This document shows positions 1 through 14,000 of a stretch of DNA of 64,000 nucleotides, in pieces (the first letter of the stretch is position 1; each line of letters opens with the position of its first letter). The stretch spans positions 46,574,794 to 46,638,793 of the forward strand of contig JASEVX010000001.1 in the NCBI GenBank assembly GCA_031761405.1, written 5' to 3'. This DNA is from Serripes groenlandicus. Its lineage: Eukaryota; Mollusca; Bivalvia; Cardiida; Cardiidae. Under the pieces are notes generated by a model. That model did no database searches. It saw only the letters and a list, made by a program, of their open reading frames with translations, and was not told where the DNA came from. Position numbers and translations under genes: made by a program.

Positions 1-352
1 CACACACACGGATATATGTGTATTTGTCACAGTGTACTATAGCACTGACGTATAACTATAACCCACACACGGATATATGTGTATTTGTCACAGTGTACTA
101 TAGCACTGACGTATAACTAGCCCACACACGGGTATATTTGTATTTGTCACAGTGTACTATAGCGCTGACGTATAACTATACCCCACACACGGGTATATGT
201 GTATTTGTCACAGTGTACTATATTGCTGACGTATAACTATACCCCACACACGGGTATATGTGTACTTGTCAGTGTACTGTAGTGCTGACGTATAACTATA
301 CCCCACACACGGATATACGAGTATTTGTCAGTGTACTATAGCGCTGACGTAT
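1..352. repeat. Satellite, ~60-bp unit, about six copies
   Basis: Six successive units of about 57-60 bases, each with CACACACGG(A/G)TATA, TATTTGTCA, CAGTGTACTATAG and TGACGTATAACTA. Copies differ by few bases. The array starts before the window. Confidence 0.92.
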
Positions 353-1960
353 AATGTTTAATTTTTTTATGACCCAGCACGAAGACCTTTGACCTAAAAA
401 AAATAGGGATCGTCTGCACACCAAGAGACGTATATAAAGCTTTCAGATTGTAGGTACAATAGGTCTTCACCTGCCTCCATCTAAATGTTTACGTTTTTCA
501 TGACGGAGCACAGTGACCTCACAATGAATACGGATCGTATGCACACACAGTATTTATATACAGTTTTAAGAGTGTAGGTCCAATAGTTCACGAGTTATCA
601 GTCTCCACCAAAATGTTTATGGACATACGGATGACCAAATACCATATTACATTCTGATTTTCAAACGGGTGTATAAAACCTCTGCTTGGCCACTACAACT
701 ACAGTATATGGTTCAGAAAATAAATAAAAGTATTTCGAATGTTTTCAACATTTATTTGCATATATAATTAATGAAGCACTTTTATAAATGTCTTTATTAT
801 ACAGGCAACATGTCTTACAATAGTGATTATTACATTAAATATAAAGCATATTTAAATAATGTATATATTTATTCAAAATACAAAAGACATTTAGGTCCAT
901 GAGTACACAGGTACAACACAATACATATACATACACACGGCAATAAATGCAACATATACAGTCTATTTTGTGACATATTTGTCATACATTTTCTCCATTT
1001 CTCACTTACTAAGAAGTGATTCGTTCTCTTGGGAGAGTAAACGAGTGTATATTTATACATACTTCAACATGTAATGCACAAGTTTATTACATATATATTA
1101 TATATATATAGTTCTACATTCACCAGGATATTGGGTCTTTTTTAATTTTTATACACCAGTATTGGGTCCAAATAGGGCTACTGGGTCATAGACCCAATAA
1201 TATTGTCAATGTTAGTGCAGGGGTGAGGCCCGTTATGCTTGTTAAAATGGAGGAATGACGAAAATATTGAATGATGTAATTTAACACCCATTGCCTAAGT
1301 TTTATAAATAAAAAAATATTTTCCTATAAACTGTACATTTATTCCTTAAATTTGATTGAAATTATATATATTTAGTGGTCACTGATTTTTACCGGCCAAT
1401 TTTGAGCCTTTGCATGAGTGACTATTTGAGACAGGTTTGAGTGTAATAAAAATAAAAAAATAAAAAGATATGTATATATGTGTGTATATATATATACATG
1501 TATATATATATAAACTCGCCATGTTATTGGGACCCTTTACATGATATGATCACATAACCTAAATTTATGGACACTTTTTTTTTTAGTGGGTCCGACCCAT
1601 TATACCCGTTTCATGATAATACGACTAGTGGAATGTCAAAGTAAATGAGCTCCCATTCACTTTTGGTACACACGGCATGCGTCCGTAAAACGCAGAGAAA
1701 TTTTGCTTGATGTCAATAAATCGTTGTAAATGACATAATTTATAGAAAATATGCCAAAACTTATGTTTTTTGAATGGTGTTTTATGGCATTTTCAACACA
1801 TGAAATGTTATATATGACGGTCAAATTTTTGGGGTGGAGGCAGACCACCCACTTTTCGGGGTGGAGGCAGACCACCCACTTTTCCTTGGTAGAACCAGTA
1901 CTGTACCCCTCCTGCCATCCGTAAGAATCGAATTTCCTCACTTGCAAGTCGAACTCCCAG
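353..1960. other. AT-rich intergenic DNA without recognised gene
   Basis: Contains (TA)n runs near 1091-1110 and 1470-1512 and a ~27-bp tandem doublet GGGGTGGAGGCAGACCACCC at 1831-1885. Short open frames here have no recognisable domain. I see nothing else. Confidence 0.6.
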
Positions 1961-1974
1961 TGGGCTTATTTTAT

Positions 1975-2275
1975 TTATATTGAATTGACTTGGGTTTTTA
2001 AGGCGCACTAACACTTGAAAGGTTATATGGCGCCTAACAGGAATGAACATGCCAGACTCATCCTCCATGTACATCGAGATAAAATATGGAGAATGGGCCT
2101 AGAACCTTCTCACCTGCAGAACTGCAGCAAATTCTATTGTAGACACTCCATTTATGCTGGTGCCACGTGTATTGTTTTTTTGCCACTCCTCCAGCGATTT
2201 GAGCGAGATGGCAGCTGAAACAATGCAAGGGTCATGATGAAGACCTTTAATGAGCATGAACAAAAAATGATAAAA
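1975..2275 (+). repeat. Dispersed repeat family D, copy 1
   Basis: Starts GAATTGACTTGGGTTTTTAA, then AAAGGTTATATGGCGCC, AACATGCCAGACTCATCCTC, a CTGCAGAACTGCA hairpin-like part and GAAGACCTTTAATGAGCA. The same order of blocks occurs at 2338, 3404 and 9775. Confidence 0.75.
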
Positions 2276-2337
2276 TGAACATAGGGGGTTCTACCCCTCT
2301 GCTCTGCCAACCCCTCCATCTGGTAAAGATCAAATAC

Positions 2338-2600
2338 AAAATGAATTGAACTGAATTGATGTTTTATGGCACACCAACACAAGAAAGGTTATATGGCGCC
2401 AAACAGGGATGAACATGCCAGGCTCATCCTCCATTTAAATCTAGATAGAGAATGGATCTAGAACCTTCTAACCTGCAGAACTGCAAATTCTATTGTAGAC
2501 GCTCCATTTACGATGGAGCCACGTTTCCACATTTGCATATGCGGTGTCATGAAGATGACATGAAGACCTTGAATGAGCACGATAAAACAGGATTTCTTAC
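2338..2600 (+). repeat. Dispersed repeat family D, copy 2
   Basis: Same block order as the 1975 copy: TTTTATGGCACACCAACACA, GGTTATATGGCGCC, CTCATCCTCCATTT, AACCTTCTAACCTGCAGAAC, GAAGACCTTGAATGAGCA. Confidence 0.75.
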
Positions 2601-2939
2601 CCCGGCAACAAAATACAAAATGAAGGTGCTAGAGTTTTCACAAGGCAGAATATTGCAATTTTTAAAGAAATCAAGGGGCCATTACTTTGGTATTCCTGAT
2701 CAGATATTCCTGGTTTTCAAACTTTTCCGAGCTTTCATTAATATCAACAATCTTTCTAAGTTTGGTAAGGATCCAGAACAAAATGAAGGTGTTAAGAGTG
2801 TTCACAAGGCTGAAAAATTACATAAAACTAGGGCTGTAACTCTGGTGTTACTAATTCAATCAGGCTGATTTTCAAACTAATCTGAGCCTTCATTGATAAA
2901 AGACCCTGACAACGTTTTGTAAAGATTAATTAAAAAAAT

Positions 2940-3050
2940 AAGGCTGCTACAATATCACAAGGCAAAAGTTAACGCATGATGGATGGACGGATGGACGACG
3001 GACAACACATCATCCCATAAGCTCTGCTGGCCAATGGCCAGTAGAGCTAA
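2940..3050 (+). mobile_element. Terminal fragment of pearl/HINE-like family A
   Basis: Has the AAAGTTAACGC, GGACGGATGGACGACGGACA motif and the terminal hairpin AGCTCTGCTGGCC/GGCCAGTAGAGCT followed by AAAA, as at the ends of the full copies at 7.6 and 19.4 kb. Confidence 0.65.
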
Positions 3051-3403
3051 AAACAGCCACAGAGCTTTCAAACTACATTCACACTTATATCTACATCGGA
3101 ATATCATATATACATTCACAGCTGGAAACTGACAGCAGTAGATTTTCAATTTGACCTGTATCAAAGTCACAATATGATAATGATTTTACAGCAGTAATGG
3201 GAAGGATTTATTTGAATGATGTCATCTTGAGTTTCTAATAATTAGTTAAAACTGCACTCAATAAACATAAATACTAAAACAATCTATCAAAAAGCAATGG
3301 ATGCGAAAAAAATATATAGGTGTCCAGTAGAAAAGGCACCTATCGAGTAATTCTTCCAAGTAGCAGGCTCGGAAGAGAGAAAGTAACTGCACATGTATCT
3401 GAT

Positions 3404-3550
3404 GAATTGAACTGAGTTTTAAGGCACACCAACACATGAAAGGTATATTGCACCTAACAGGCATGAACATGCCAGGCTCATCCTCCATGTACATCCAGAT
3501 AAAATATGGAAAATGGGCCTAGAACCTTCTCACCCTGAACTGCAGAGTGC
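3404..3550 (+). repeat. Dispersed repeat family D, copy 3 (partial)
   Basis: AAGGCACACCAACACATGAA, CAGGCATGAACATGCCAGGC and GGCCTAGAACCTTCTCACC match the other D copies. The 3' half is missing. Confidence 0.7.
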
Positions 3551-3838
3551 ATCTGATGAAGACGAAATATCCCCTTTTCAGAGTTATGTTAATGTCATTT
3601 TCAAACATGTTAATGTCACCTAAAATTTAATTTGAACTAATTCCCCACTCCCACATTTTAGGAAATCTGAATTCATAGCAGAGGGGGAAAATATTGAGAT
3701 GATTGCTCTTTGGAGCAAGCATCTGCTGCCTGGGACCTTCTATCAGAATTTATGACCGTCAACCCAGACTAGGACCTTGACAGAAGTTCATGAACAGACT
3801 CAATAAAACCGACTCCTTTTCTCTGTTGTTAGTGCTTG

Positions 3839-4357
3839 TTACTTCCAAGGGATCCCCTTTTCAGTATTTATTGACATTAACACTCTATATTTGCTGTGTG
3901 GCAGCCGTAAAAAGTCGCCCGACTGCAAATCAATCGTGTTATTACTTACATATCCTTTGAGATCATCAAGCCCAATCTGTGGCTTTACAGCAGAATATCG
4001 CTTAAGCCAGTGCAAGGGGATGTGAGAGGTGTTGCACAATATAATACCTCTCATGAAGTTGAACAGACCCAATAAAACCGATCTGCTACTTTTCTCTCTT
4101 GTTTGTATTTGTAGCTTCCAAGGAATCCCTTTCTGTGGCTTTACAGCAGAATATCGCTTAAGCCGGTGCAAGGGGATGTGAGAGGTGTTGCACAATATAA
4201 TACCTCCCATGAAGTTGAACAGACCAAATAAAACCGATCTGCTACTTTTCTCTCTTGTTTGTGTTTGTAGCTTCCAAGGGATCCCTTTTTTAGTATTTAC
4301 TGACATTCCACCCTCCCACATTTTTTTCTCTAGAACAGACTCTTTTCTATTCAACAT
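3839..4357 (-). CDS. 172-residue open frame with an internal 52-residue duplication (uncertain)
   Basis: Lies 13 bp beyond the KDZ stop on the same strand. Its frame runs through two near-identical ~155-bp units (3979-4133 and 4134-4288), giving two 52-residue repeats starting KGIPWK and ending SAVKPQ. A third partial KGIPWK occurs at its end. There is no recognised domain. A GTAAGT after 3951 suggests that parts may be exon and intron. It may simply be non-coding repeated DNA that happens to be open. Confidence 0.2.
   Translation of the reverse strand: MLNRKESVLEKKMWEGGMSVNTKKGIPWKLQTQTREKSSRSVLFGLFNFMGGIILCNTSHIPLHRLKRYSAVKPQKGIPWKLQIQTREKSSRSVLLGLFNFMRGIILCNTSHIPLHWLKRYSAVKPQIGLDDLKGYVSNNTIDLQSGDFLRLPHSKYRVLMSINTEKGIPWK
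3979..4288. repeat. Direct tandem duplication, ~155-bp unit, two copies
   Basis: GTGGCTTTACAGCAGAATAT begins at about 3979 and again at about 4134, and the following ~150 bases match with few differences. Shorter matches to the CTTCCAAGGGATCCC part also occur at about 3843 and 4271. Confidence 0.85.
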
Positions 4358-4369
4358 ATTTAACTACAA

Positions 4370-5043
4370 CTAATTCTCTAAAGAGAGTAGCACTTGTAAA
4401 TCAGTGTCCTCAACTTCCTCTATCTCATCTTCATCATCGCTTTCGTCTTCATCGGATACATGTGCATTTTCAAACATGTTAATGTCACCTAAAATTTCAT
4501 TTAATGTTTCAGAGGTTAATTGTTCATCCTCTGATTGACTGCTGTTGTTATGTAACAATTCAAATGCTAACTTTTCATGAACAGTCTGCGGAACTACAGC
4601 ATTTGTTTCTGAATTTATATTTTCCTGAAGCATATTACAAGAATCCCATAACTGTTCCAGAGTAAAGTGCTGGTTGTATAAATACATAATTTTGCCTTTT
4701 GAAAATCTACTACTGTCAGTTTCCATCTGTGAATGGATAGTATTAAGAATATTTTCACTTTGTGAATGCAAATACATATTATAAGAGTTGATTTCAGATT
4801 TAATTTGAACTAATTCTTCTTCTGCATGTTTTTGCATTGAACGCGCCTCTACTGCTTTTTGCTGCGCACTTGTAAGTGTCACGGTATCTAATTCATTGTA
4901 GATAATGGCTAATGGCGAGGAAACTGTTGAAAATTCAATTATCTCTGGGGAAGAAAAGGTATTCAGGATGTCCAACTCTTTTCTTATTTTGCTGGAGTTA
5001 ACAGCAAACTGGCGGCTCACACGAAATCCGATTCCTTGTCCAT
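4370..5043 (-). CDS. KDZ gene terminal exon with acidic tail
   Basis: 674 bp, phase 1 to stop TAG. Encodes 224 residues: DGQGIGFRVSRQFA, a helical region rich in Gln/Glu, a SSQSEDEQLTSETLN segment and a tail with runs of Asp and Glu (DEDESDDEDEIEEVEDTD). It is the longest exon and has no recognised fold. No AATAAA signal lies close after the stop. Confidence 0.72.
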
Positions 5044-8000
5044 CTGTAGATAGAAATATTATTTTAATAAAATTTTGACATGTCAATAGAAAACTAGAAA
5101 ATGGGACATGGATGCCCCAAGTCAGTCACATAAAAAAGTTTCAATGAAGTATGAAGTAGGTCGATGTCAATACTGTAGAAATATTCTTTTAATATCCATT
5201 AAAACATACCCGGGACTCCAGGTTAGCAATATAATAAAAACCTATTGGTGAAGCATATTTTTCGAAATTCGGTTCTATAAAACGAATTTAGCATCTATGC
5301 ATGAATGAAAGTTAACTTGTGACAAAGATTTTGTATTTCAACCTCACAAGCAGTATTATATATAGTTATTACTTAAGTATGTAAAGACGCTATTAAGTTA
5401 ACCATAAAGTTTTAACAGACCTATGACAAGCCATCATGTAACTGTCAAAGGCTTCAACTTTATAAGAACTTGGCAGGAATTAAAAAGTTCAGTGTCATTT
5501 TAGTTTTATTCCTATAATATTTGCATAATTATTGTTTCCACACATATTTGGTCAAATACCAAAATTATTAATGTCACAAGAGTGCTAGTCTGTAATTATT
5601 ACCGGCATATTTTTTCATCATTGTCGATAGATATTGTCGTTCTGTGGCCAAGTCTTTTAATTTCTTCAGAACACATTGTCTGCCTTTCCTGTTTGCAGCA
5701 GCCAAGAGGGATCTGCCCGGTTCAGCTTCCAAGTTTAATTCCTCTTGGGTACTTTTCTTTTGGAGTTTTTTGCATTCATTTTCTGTTCTGAAATTAAAGT
5801 AAACCTCTTTAATCACATAATTGCTGATATCATGTTGCACCTTCCAACAATGCATTTTTATTTGATGAAACCTGCAATCTGAAGAAAAAAAAACATGTTT
5901 ACATAAAACAGACATTTATGGTTGCTTGTTTTATCTATAACTCTGATTTAATATTAAAAAGTCCAACATTATTTAAAATAAAAACTTTAATAACTTTTTT
6001 ACATACGCTGTCACTCTTGATCATTTAGAAAACTCAATGCAATGCAAAATATCAAAGTAAAGCGCAAAGAAGGTACAGATAATATACAGATATCGACTTA
6101 CAAACAGACTATTTGACTGCTATTAAATCCAGTTTTAACTGGAAAAATACACATTTTTTTAGGTAAATAATTAAACATATTTACTTCTTCGCCAATAGAA
6201 AATATGTATTCCAGAAGTAATAAAATATAATATAAACAATGAAGCTCTACTGATAGGTTTTGATAGCTAGATCAGCATTCCTGTGAAGTTTCATGAGAAT
6301 CTGTCAAGTAGTTTCAGAGGAGTAGTCGCTGCATTCGTTTTGACTATATAACTCTTATGTAAACAAATGATGGCCGCTGGCGGTCATGTTTAATGTCAAA
6401 TCAAAAGAAATTTCAACAAGGATCAACATCATGTCATGCTGATCATTTTTGAAAAAGTCCCATATCAGTAATAGTTCAATAAGTAGCCGCTACAAAATCT
6501 ATTTTTAACCGTGGTGGCCATCTTGAATTTCCCGCCGACCTGAAACTGTGCTAGGATCAATTAGACATCAAGAGCAACATTCCTGTGAAGTTTCATGACC
6601 ATTGATCAAGCAGTTTCAGTGGAGTAGTTGCTTCAAGTTTTTACTATATAACTATGTAAACAAAGATGGCCACTGGCAGCCATGTTTAACGTCAAATCAA
6701 ACCGATTTTCGACAAGGACTGACATCATGTCATGCTGATCATTTTAAAAAAAGTCCCATATCAATTATTTTCAAGAAGTAGTCGCTACAAACTTGTTTTT
6801 TTAAAAATCTATTTTAGCTTTGGTGGCCATCTCGGATTTCACATCAATGTGAATTTTTGCTAGGATCTGGGACGTTCCTACACCACTGTATTTGTTCAAA
6901 TACACTGATTTTTAAAAATATGACAGCATGTAGCATTTGATTTTTAGGCAGTACTGGTAGAGTTAGTAGACCTTTATATCATTACCAAAAGTTCATAAAC
7001 GAAACGTTGTATTTTTGGAATCGCGAAAACCAATAACATTCGCGTATCACTACGCTTTTTTAACTTATTTGGGAAAGATTCACTACCATATACATACATT
7101 AAATAACTTACTTTATCAATGAAATACACTTTATACCCCATATAATCATATTAATAAACAAGTGCTCCACGTAAAACCTTTGCATTTTTTTTATTTGCAG
7201 AAGTCAGTCAGACGTTTTTGATTAAAACAAAAATTCTTTAAGCGCAATATATTCCTCGTCCTTTAAACTAAACTACTCGATTAAGCAGAACATGTTTCAC
7301 TGCGAGAAAACAAACTGGTTATCCAAAAAAAGCAAAATTAGACTTGCATCAGAGTAAAATTTGTTATGCCATATGCTTTTAATGAGCCTTCAATAATAAA
7401 CTTGAAAGCAAATTGATTTAGTTTAATTTAATACACACATTTTTTTTTTTTTTTTACCTTGACATTTCAAGGGGCCAGCATGGCTCCAAACTTGTAGGTT
7501 TAACGGGCCCGCTGCGAAAATCACAGGCCTCGGGGCACCCGTTAGTGTCGAACACTGCAGATGGACGGACACCGCACCACGGCATAAGCTCTGCTGATCT
7601 TTAATCAGTAGAGCTTAAAACTATTCACTTGCCTAAAAGTTAATAGATAAAAAACTATTCATCCTAGGGAATGAAAACTGAACAAGAAGTGAAATAATGC
7701 AAATCTTGCAAGATTTGATGAAAATACCTTTTTATCTTTGCCGCAATAATTTCTCTTTCAAGAACATCCCCTGTGGTTTCCAAGTTGTGTCTGAAATATA
7801 ATAAAATATTCTCTTTACTAAAAACTATAAAACTTTAAGTTGAGCTTTCAAGGTTTGAAAGAGGGAATAGCTACAAAAATACATTACTAACAGTAATAAA
7901 GATACTTTAACCCTCACACAATGCAATGTCTCAAGGATAAGAAAATATATTTGATAACAGTTTTTGTTTACGGAGCGCCAAAATAGAAAAATGCAAAATA

Positions 8001-11000
8001 TGCATCACATATGTTACTGTATTCTATACCTGTTGTAAGCTATTCGCTTCTAAGGTTCTTCTTGATTGTCATCCTGGGTAGAACCAGTACTAAGCAATGC
8101 AGATAAAGTGTCTTGCTCAAAACAACACATATGGTTATGACGGGAATCGAACCCATGACTTTTGGATCATGGGTCCAACGCTCTAACACTAGACCATGAA
8201 TTAATATTTACGATTTAACAACAAAAAACTGATGAGTCATCAACTTTTAGATTCCCTACTATATCATAAACAATTATTAAACAGAAAGTAACATGTAGGG
8301 CATTTATGTGCACATGCATATATTCCTTTTAGTGATGAACAACTTATTTAGGTACCAGTGATTTTATCCAACTTGTTTTAATAAATTCAATATTAAACAG
8401 GCTTTTATGTAAGATCCTCTATATCAGTGCAACAAAAGTACTACACACCTCTCATTTTCTGCTCTTCGCAAACATTGGGCATACTTCTCATCAGCTGATA
8501 GAAACAGCGCTAAGATAAACGATAAGAAAATTAGTAATTACTAAATAATACTAGAGTCTATTATTCATTGCAAATTGATTTTATATTTCCAAATGAGAAA
8601 ATCTGAAAAATATTTTCATATAAAGGAATTCTTAATGTTTTGTTGCATACTGAAACAATTAATGACACAGCATGACAAGAGCTTTTGGAGAACATCCTAA
8701 CATTATCAAGATTAACATGACCAGATAAAGATTCCCACATGTAACACACCTTTACAGATTCATGACAGAAAATTGAAAACCTGTGATTTGTTCCAGTTTT
8801 CAAAGTCAATTTTATAAGTATATTTTAAATTTAACAGACAGCTGGCGTGGCGCAGTCCGTATCACGGCGGAGTTGTAACCTGAGGCCCCGGGTTCAATCC
8901 TCCGTGGTGCCACTGAGTTTCGTTGGTGTGTTCTCGGGCAAGACACTTTCCCTTAGCCTAGTCCGTTGGATGGGGACGTAAACCGGTCTATCCTCCGAGC
9001 ACGTTAAAGAACCATAGGGAATCTATTCGATAATAAGAGTAGGGCAGGTTCCCGGATTCCTATGTATCCTCCCCCTCTCTCTGGGGCAGTTCAAAATAAC
9101 CTATACTGTGTTGATGAGCCTTTAAACAACATTCAATTAATTAAATTTAACTACCTTGCTTCCTCTGGCTTTCAGAACGCACTTTCCAGTCATCCAACCA
9201 TTTGTCAACAGTTTCTACCGGTTCTGAAAGAAATGAAGTGTGAACAAATATTAAATTGTTCGAACCAATTTGAGCGTTACAGGAACAAAATATACTATTA
9301 ACTTTTAGGTGATACAAGCAAAATCAGTAACGTGTAATGAAAAACAAGGGCCATAACCTTCATGTTTTTGGTCCATTGAGATTGGTTATCAACTTCTCTG
9401 AGCTCTTATAGGTATTAAGTTTATCGTTCTGATTAAGTTTGTATATACTGATTTAAACTGGTAAAAAGTGTTTTCATAGAAAAATAATATGTAATAACAA
9501 AAATAAACAAAGCCCAAAATGTAGGTCAATAGTAGTGTCCTAATTTTGATAGGAATGTAATGTAGAGGTCAATAAGAATGTATGTATAAAGTTTGTAGGG
9601 TATATAGTTCTTAGAACTCAAGCTTCAATGCAAACATTACCTTTTAGCCAAAAACAAACAACCCAAAATATAGTTCATGATATGGCATGGTGACTACATT
9701 AAGTGAGAATGTACAGCTGTTTTCTTGGTGCATGAAGAGTAACATTTTGCTTAATGTAAGCACTGAACTCCTGAACTCAGTTGGGTTTAATGGCACACCA
9801 ACACAAGAAAGGTTACACGGCACCAAACATTAATGAACAAGCCAGGCTCATCCTCCATTTCCATCAAGATAAAATACGGAGAATGGGGTTAAAACCTACT
9901 AACCTGCAGAGTTGCTGCAAATTCTAGTCAACACTCCATTTAAGATGGAGCCACATTCCCACATGCAGGGTCATAATTAAGAACTTTAATGAGCATGCCA
10001 AAAAAGAAAAAAAGGTGGGGGCGGGGGCATTTGCAGTGGTCCTATTCTCCTCATGGCAACCACACCTCGACAATTGCAGACAAACTAAAAAAAAGAGCCA
10101 ATGTCAGGCATGTGTGTCTAGTAGGACAGTGTAGGGAATGTCAATCAAAAACTGCAATCATTAGCTTTTGAGACAATGTTATTGAAGTATGGAAAAACGT
10201 CATTGTGAAAACTGTGTCAAGCTTGTTCTTAAGCAGGTTGTCAAAAACTATTTACATACCCATTTCTTCTGCAAGTAGTTCATCCAGTATGGTATTACTT
10301 TCTGCAATTATACGACCCGCTTTCAGCCTTTTTTCTTTCAAACGATAAGCTTTAAAAAAGTAAGAAAATCTCATTTTTTTATTTAATCTGCAGTTTTAAA
10401 GTCAAAATGACGCAGGATAACTAAATTGAGGAGCAAATTTTGATGTTTGAATAAAACTCAAGATTGCCAAGTGTCCCTTTAAGGAGCCAGCATGTCGCGC
10501 ATCCATATTTCCAGGCAGTTAAAATGCATTTTGGGAAAAAATATGTATCTTTGTATAGTTTGAAATAGTCTTAGAAACTGAGAGTTTGGGGCCCATTTTA
10601 TTAAACATCTTGCTATAATTTTGATCGTAAGTCTTTTAGTATTTGTGTGCGCTTTTGAATGGTCTGCATGCAAGTTCAACACATTTTTTTTTTTAATATA
10701 AATACTTTACATTGAAATGAGAGAAGAAAACTAATTTTGACCTGTGATTAAATTACCTTAAGATGTTTAATAAAGCGGGCCAGTGTTTTATTCAGCTTTC
10801 ACCAATCATTTATTCGAGAGATAACGTGAGCTTAAAAGCATTAATAGCTCAACTATTATAATGAAGAAGCTATATATGTGCACAATTGTCAGTAGTGTAA
10901 TTGACAATTAGCAAACAAACTAATTTTACATTATATAATAATTACACTGTATTTACCTAGCTTCCATATTATCTTTTTTGAGTGATGTAGCATGGCTTCA

Positions 11001-14000
11001 GAAAGAAGATCTTGTCTATTGTTTATTGTCATTTCTTTGGTGATCTTCTTAAAACCACGAAGGTATGACCATAACCGTTCAATTCCCTCACCATCTGTCA
11101 AGCCAGTGCCCGCTGCAAACCTCTGCCCATACGTCAACTGAAATTATTTGTTAAAAAGCCGACATCTTCAAAAGTGTCTCATTATTGAAAAAAAAAAAGA
11201 AAGAGTAATAAAATGTCTGAAGGCTCTTGAGAAGTGTTAATGTGAATTTCAGTAATATCAGTTATCCTAAATATTGGGTTGACCCAATTAACACTAACGT
11301 GGAAGGGCTTTATCACAGTTCCAACATTAAGTCTGGTCAAAATTTGAAATGTTATACATGTGCAAAGAAACGTGATACCATTTATATCATGAAATAGGGA
11401 TAATTTCATTTAAAAAAAAATTAATACAGGTTTTCGTTTTCCTTTTTATTTATTAAAAAAAAAATGTTCCCAAGCGGGACATAAAAGCTGGAGCCGGATG
11501 CCATTACCATTTCAATATTGTTTACTTGAATGAGTAAAACACAATAAAAAAATTTTAGGGTAACAAGGCAAACATGTTTAGCGGGGAAAATAAACATTAG
11601 CAATAATTGAACCAATATAACGTCTAAAGCAACTTTTTTGAGAGAAAAAAATTTGATATTTGTGTTTATCTCTTATAAATATTAAAAAAATCTACTAATG
11701 TACAAAATATGAGAGACGTGAAATAGCTACACATTTGGACAGATTAGAAAAAAAAAATCAACTGTCCAGCTTCTGTCAACATCAACATATTTCTTTGTAT
11801 AAATGTAAACAGAAATAAATAGTAGTCGGGCAGTCAGCATGGAACTCAAAGTATTGTCAGTTTGTTTCAAACTTACCTGACAGGATACATTATGAGCAAA
11901 ACTGTGGAAAATAGGAACAGCAAATCTGCACATTTGGAGAATTCCAACGTTGTTGTTTTTCTAAAATAAAACAACACAATATGCACTATATCCGATTGAT
12001 ACATACTTGTCCGAACCGAGCTGAGCTATAGTGGACCTTAAATGTGTGTCTTATCAGGGATTCATAAAATGTAGCAATGTTTGTGCTAGCTCAGCCTAGT
12101 TGTCCCACAACCACAGGAATATACAGCCATACAGCAAGTTTACCTATGTAAAAGTTCAAAAATACAACTACAATTATGCTCAAACAACAAATGCTTAATA
12201 AAAATGGAAAGCTTACTAGACTAATGAAGTTAGAAGTAATTATATGGATAAATAAAGAATTTAATATGCAAGTGGGTGGAGCTGACAGCATTATATGTAT
12301 TTGGACATGAATGTGTTGCAGTCCTGTATGTGTTTAATGTTTGAAGATAGTTAGGTAAAGGAGTTAAATGTTAACTTGGAATAAAGGAAATTCATAAGTA
12401 AATCACAGTTTGCAATCATGCCCTTCTTTTGATACAAATGTAATTGCCATAAATAAAATTTATTTTTAAAATTTACAATAAATTCTATATAGACTGTAGC
12501 GAATAATTTCTGTGAACCCACTAAAAATAAGTATTAAAATGTAAATGTAACGATAAACTTTATACAAGACAAAAGAGACGCAAGTGGCTAAAACACCAAT
12601 GTGAAAGTGCGGTACCCAAGGAACATTGTTTTTCAGTTACAGTCAAATATGACTGTGGTTTCTGAGTTGCTGTGGCACCTTGAAAATTGACAGGGAAAAA
12701 CAACAACACAATCTTACCCAGGTTGACCTACGAAACATGCTCATGAAATTTCTTAGCACCAAATACATGTTTCAGATATGTCTTAATGTTTTTGTCGATA
12801 TTTGGTGATGGCAGTTATCTTGCATCAGACGGGGCAACGAAAAACCAAGGTAAAAAAGCACCACCAAAGAAACTTTCCCTCCACTTTCATTGAACACTTT
12901 TTAGTTGTCATTCATATATTCCCCTAAATAATCAATGTAAACTTAGCATTTGCTTTGGAATTATCTTATTTGTGTCTAGTTTTAGAAACTGCCACCATCT
13001 TGGATATAGGGCTGAAAACAATAAAAAACAACACATACATCTGAAAAGGCGCCATCAAAAGAGCAGTTTCAGAAAGAAGCTTTGCTTCCATGAGCTAAAA
13101 AAAGAAAAGTAGCAAAACCAATTCAAAACCTACCTTCAAATGTTTATCTAACGCACAAGCAATGTCATACATGACAGTCAATTTCTCTGTTCTGTCTTCT
13201 AAGAATCGATTTAACAGATAAACAGGATACCCAAGCCTAAAAAGATTTATAACAATTTAAAAAACAATATAACATCACTTCTCTACTATAGAATGTAGTT
13301 ACAAATGGTTGCACAAGCTGAAAGCTATGTTGAAAAAGGACATATATCAGGTGATTGTAAACATAGAACAAGAAATCCACTGTAAGTGACCAACGCCCCA
13401 AAGTGACTTTTGACCTCTAAGTGTGACCTTTAAGCCACGGACCTGGATTTTGTGCGTGACACGTTGTCTTGTAGTGATGAGCACTTGTGCCAAGTTATTT
13501 AAAAATCTGTCCATGAATGTCAGTTATTAACTGGACACGAAAGCACTTCATTTTGACCTTTGACCTCTAAGTGTGACCTGGATTTTGGAGTCACGGACCT
13601 GGATTTTGTGTGCAACACATCGTTGCTGGGGAGTCCCACGAGTAGTTTTTAAGTTATGCTCTGGACAAGAATTCTAAGTATAACATTACAAAGGGCAATA
13701 ACTCTAATTTGAATATAGATAGTAATGCTTCTTGCACTCTGCAGATCCTCTCATTTCCCTCTAGCATTGAGTGAAGTTTCATTGAATTTCTACAACCAGT
13801 TCTCAAGTTAATTGAACTGCGGGAAGGACAGATGGTTGAATGAAGTCCAAATAAATAGATCCTCAGAAAAATTTCATTGCAGCGGTTTTGAAGTTATGCT
13901 CGGAACTAGAATCGAACGGATTGACAAAGCGACGACTATATAGGCTCTCTGAAATATAGTGGGACCATAAAAACACTTAACACAATCATACCTCTCACCG

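Noticed and set aside
5804..5915. Longer KDZ exon 15 reaching back to the acceptor near 5880
   Set aside because: In the required phase this gives an early stop; the internal acceptor at 5788 keeps the frame.
8838..8915. Functional tRNA gene
   Set aside because: A and B boxes are present, but the cloverleaf stems do not close and a SINE body follows directly.
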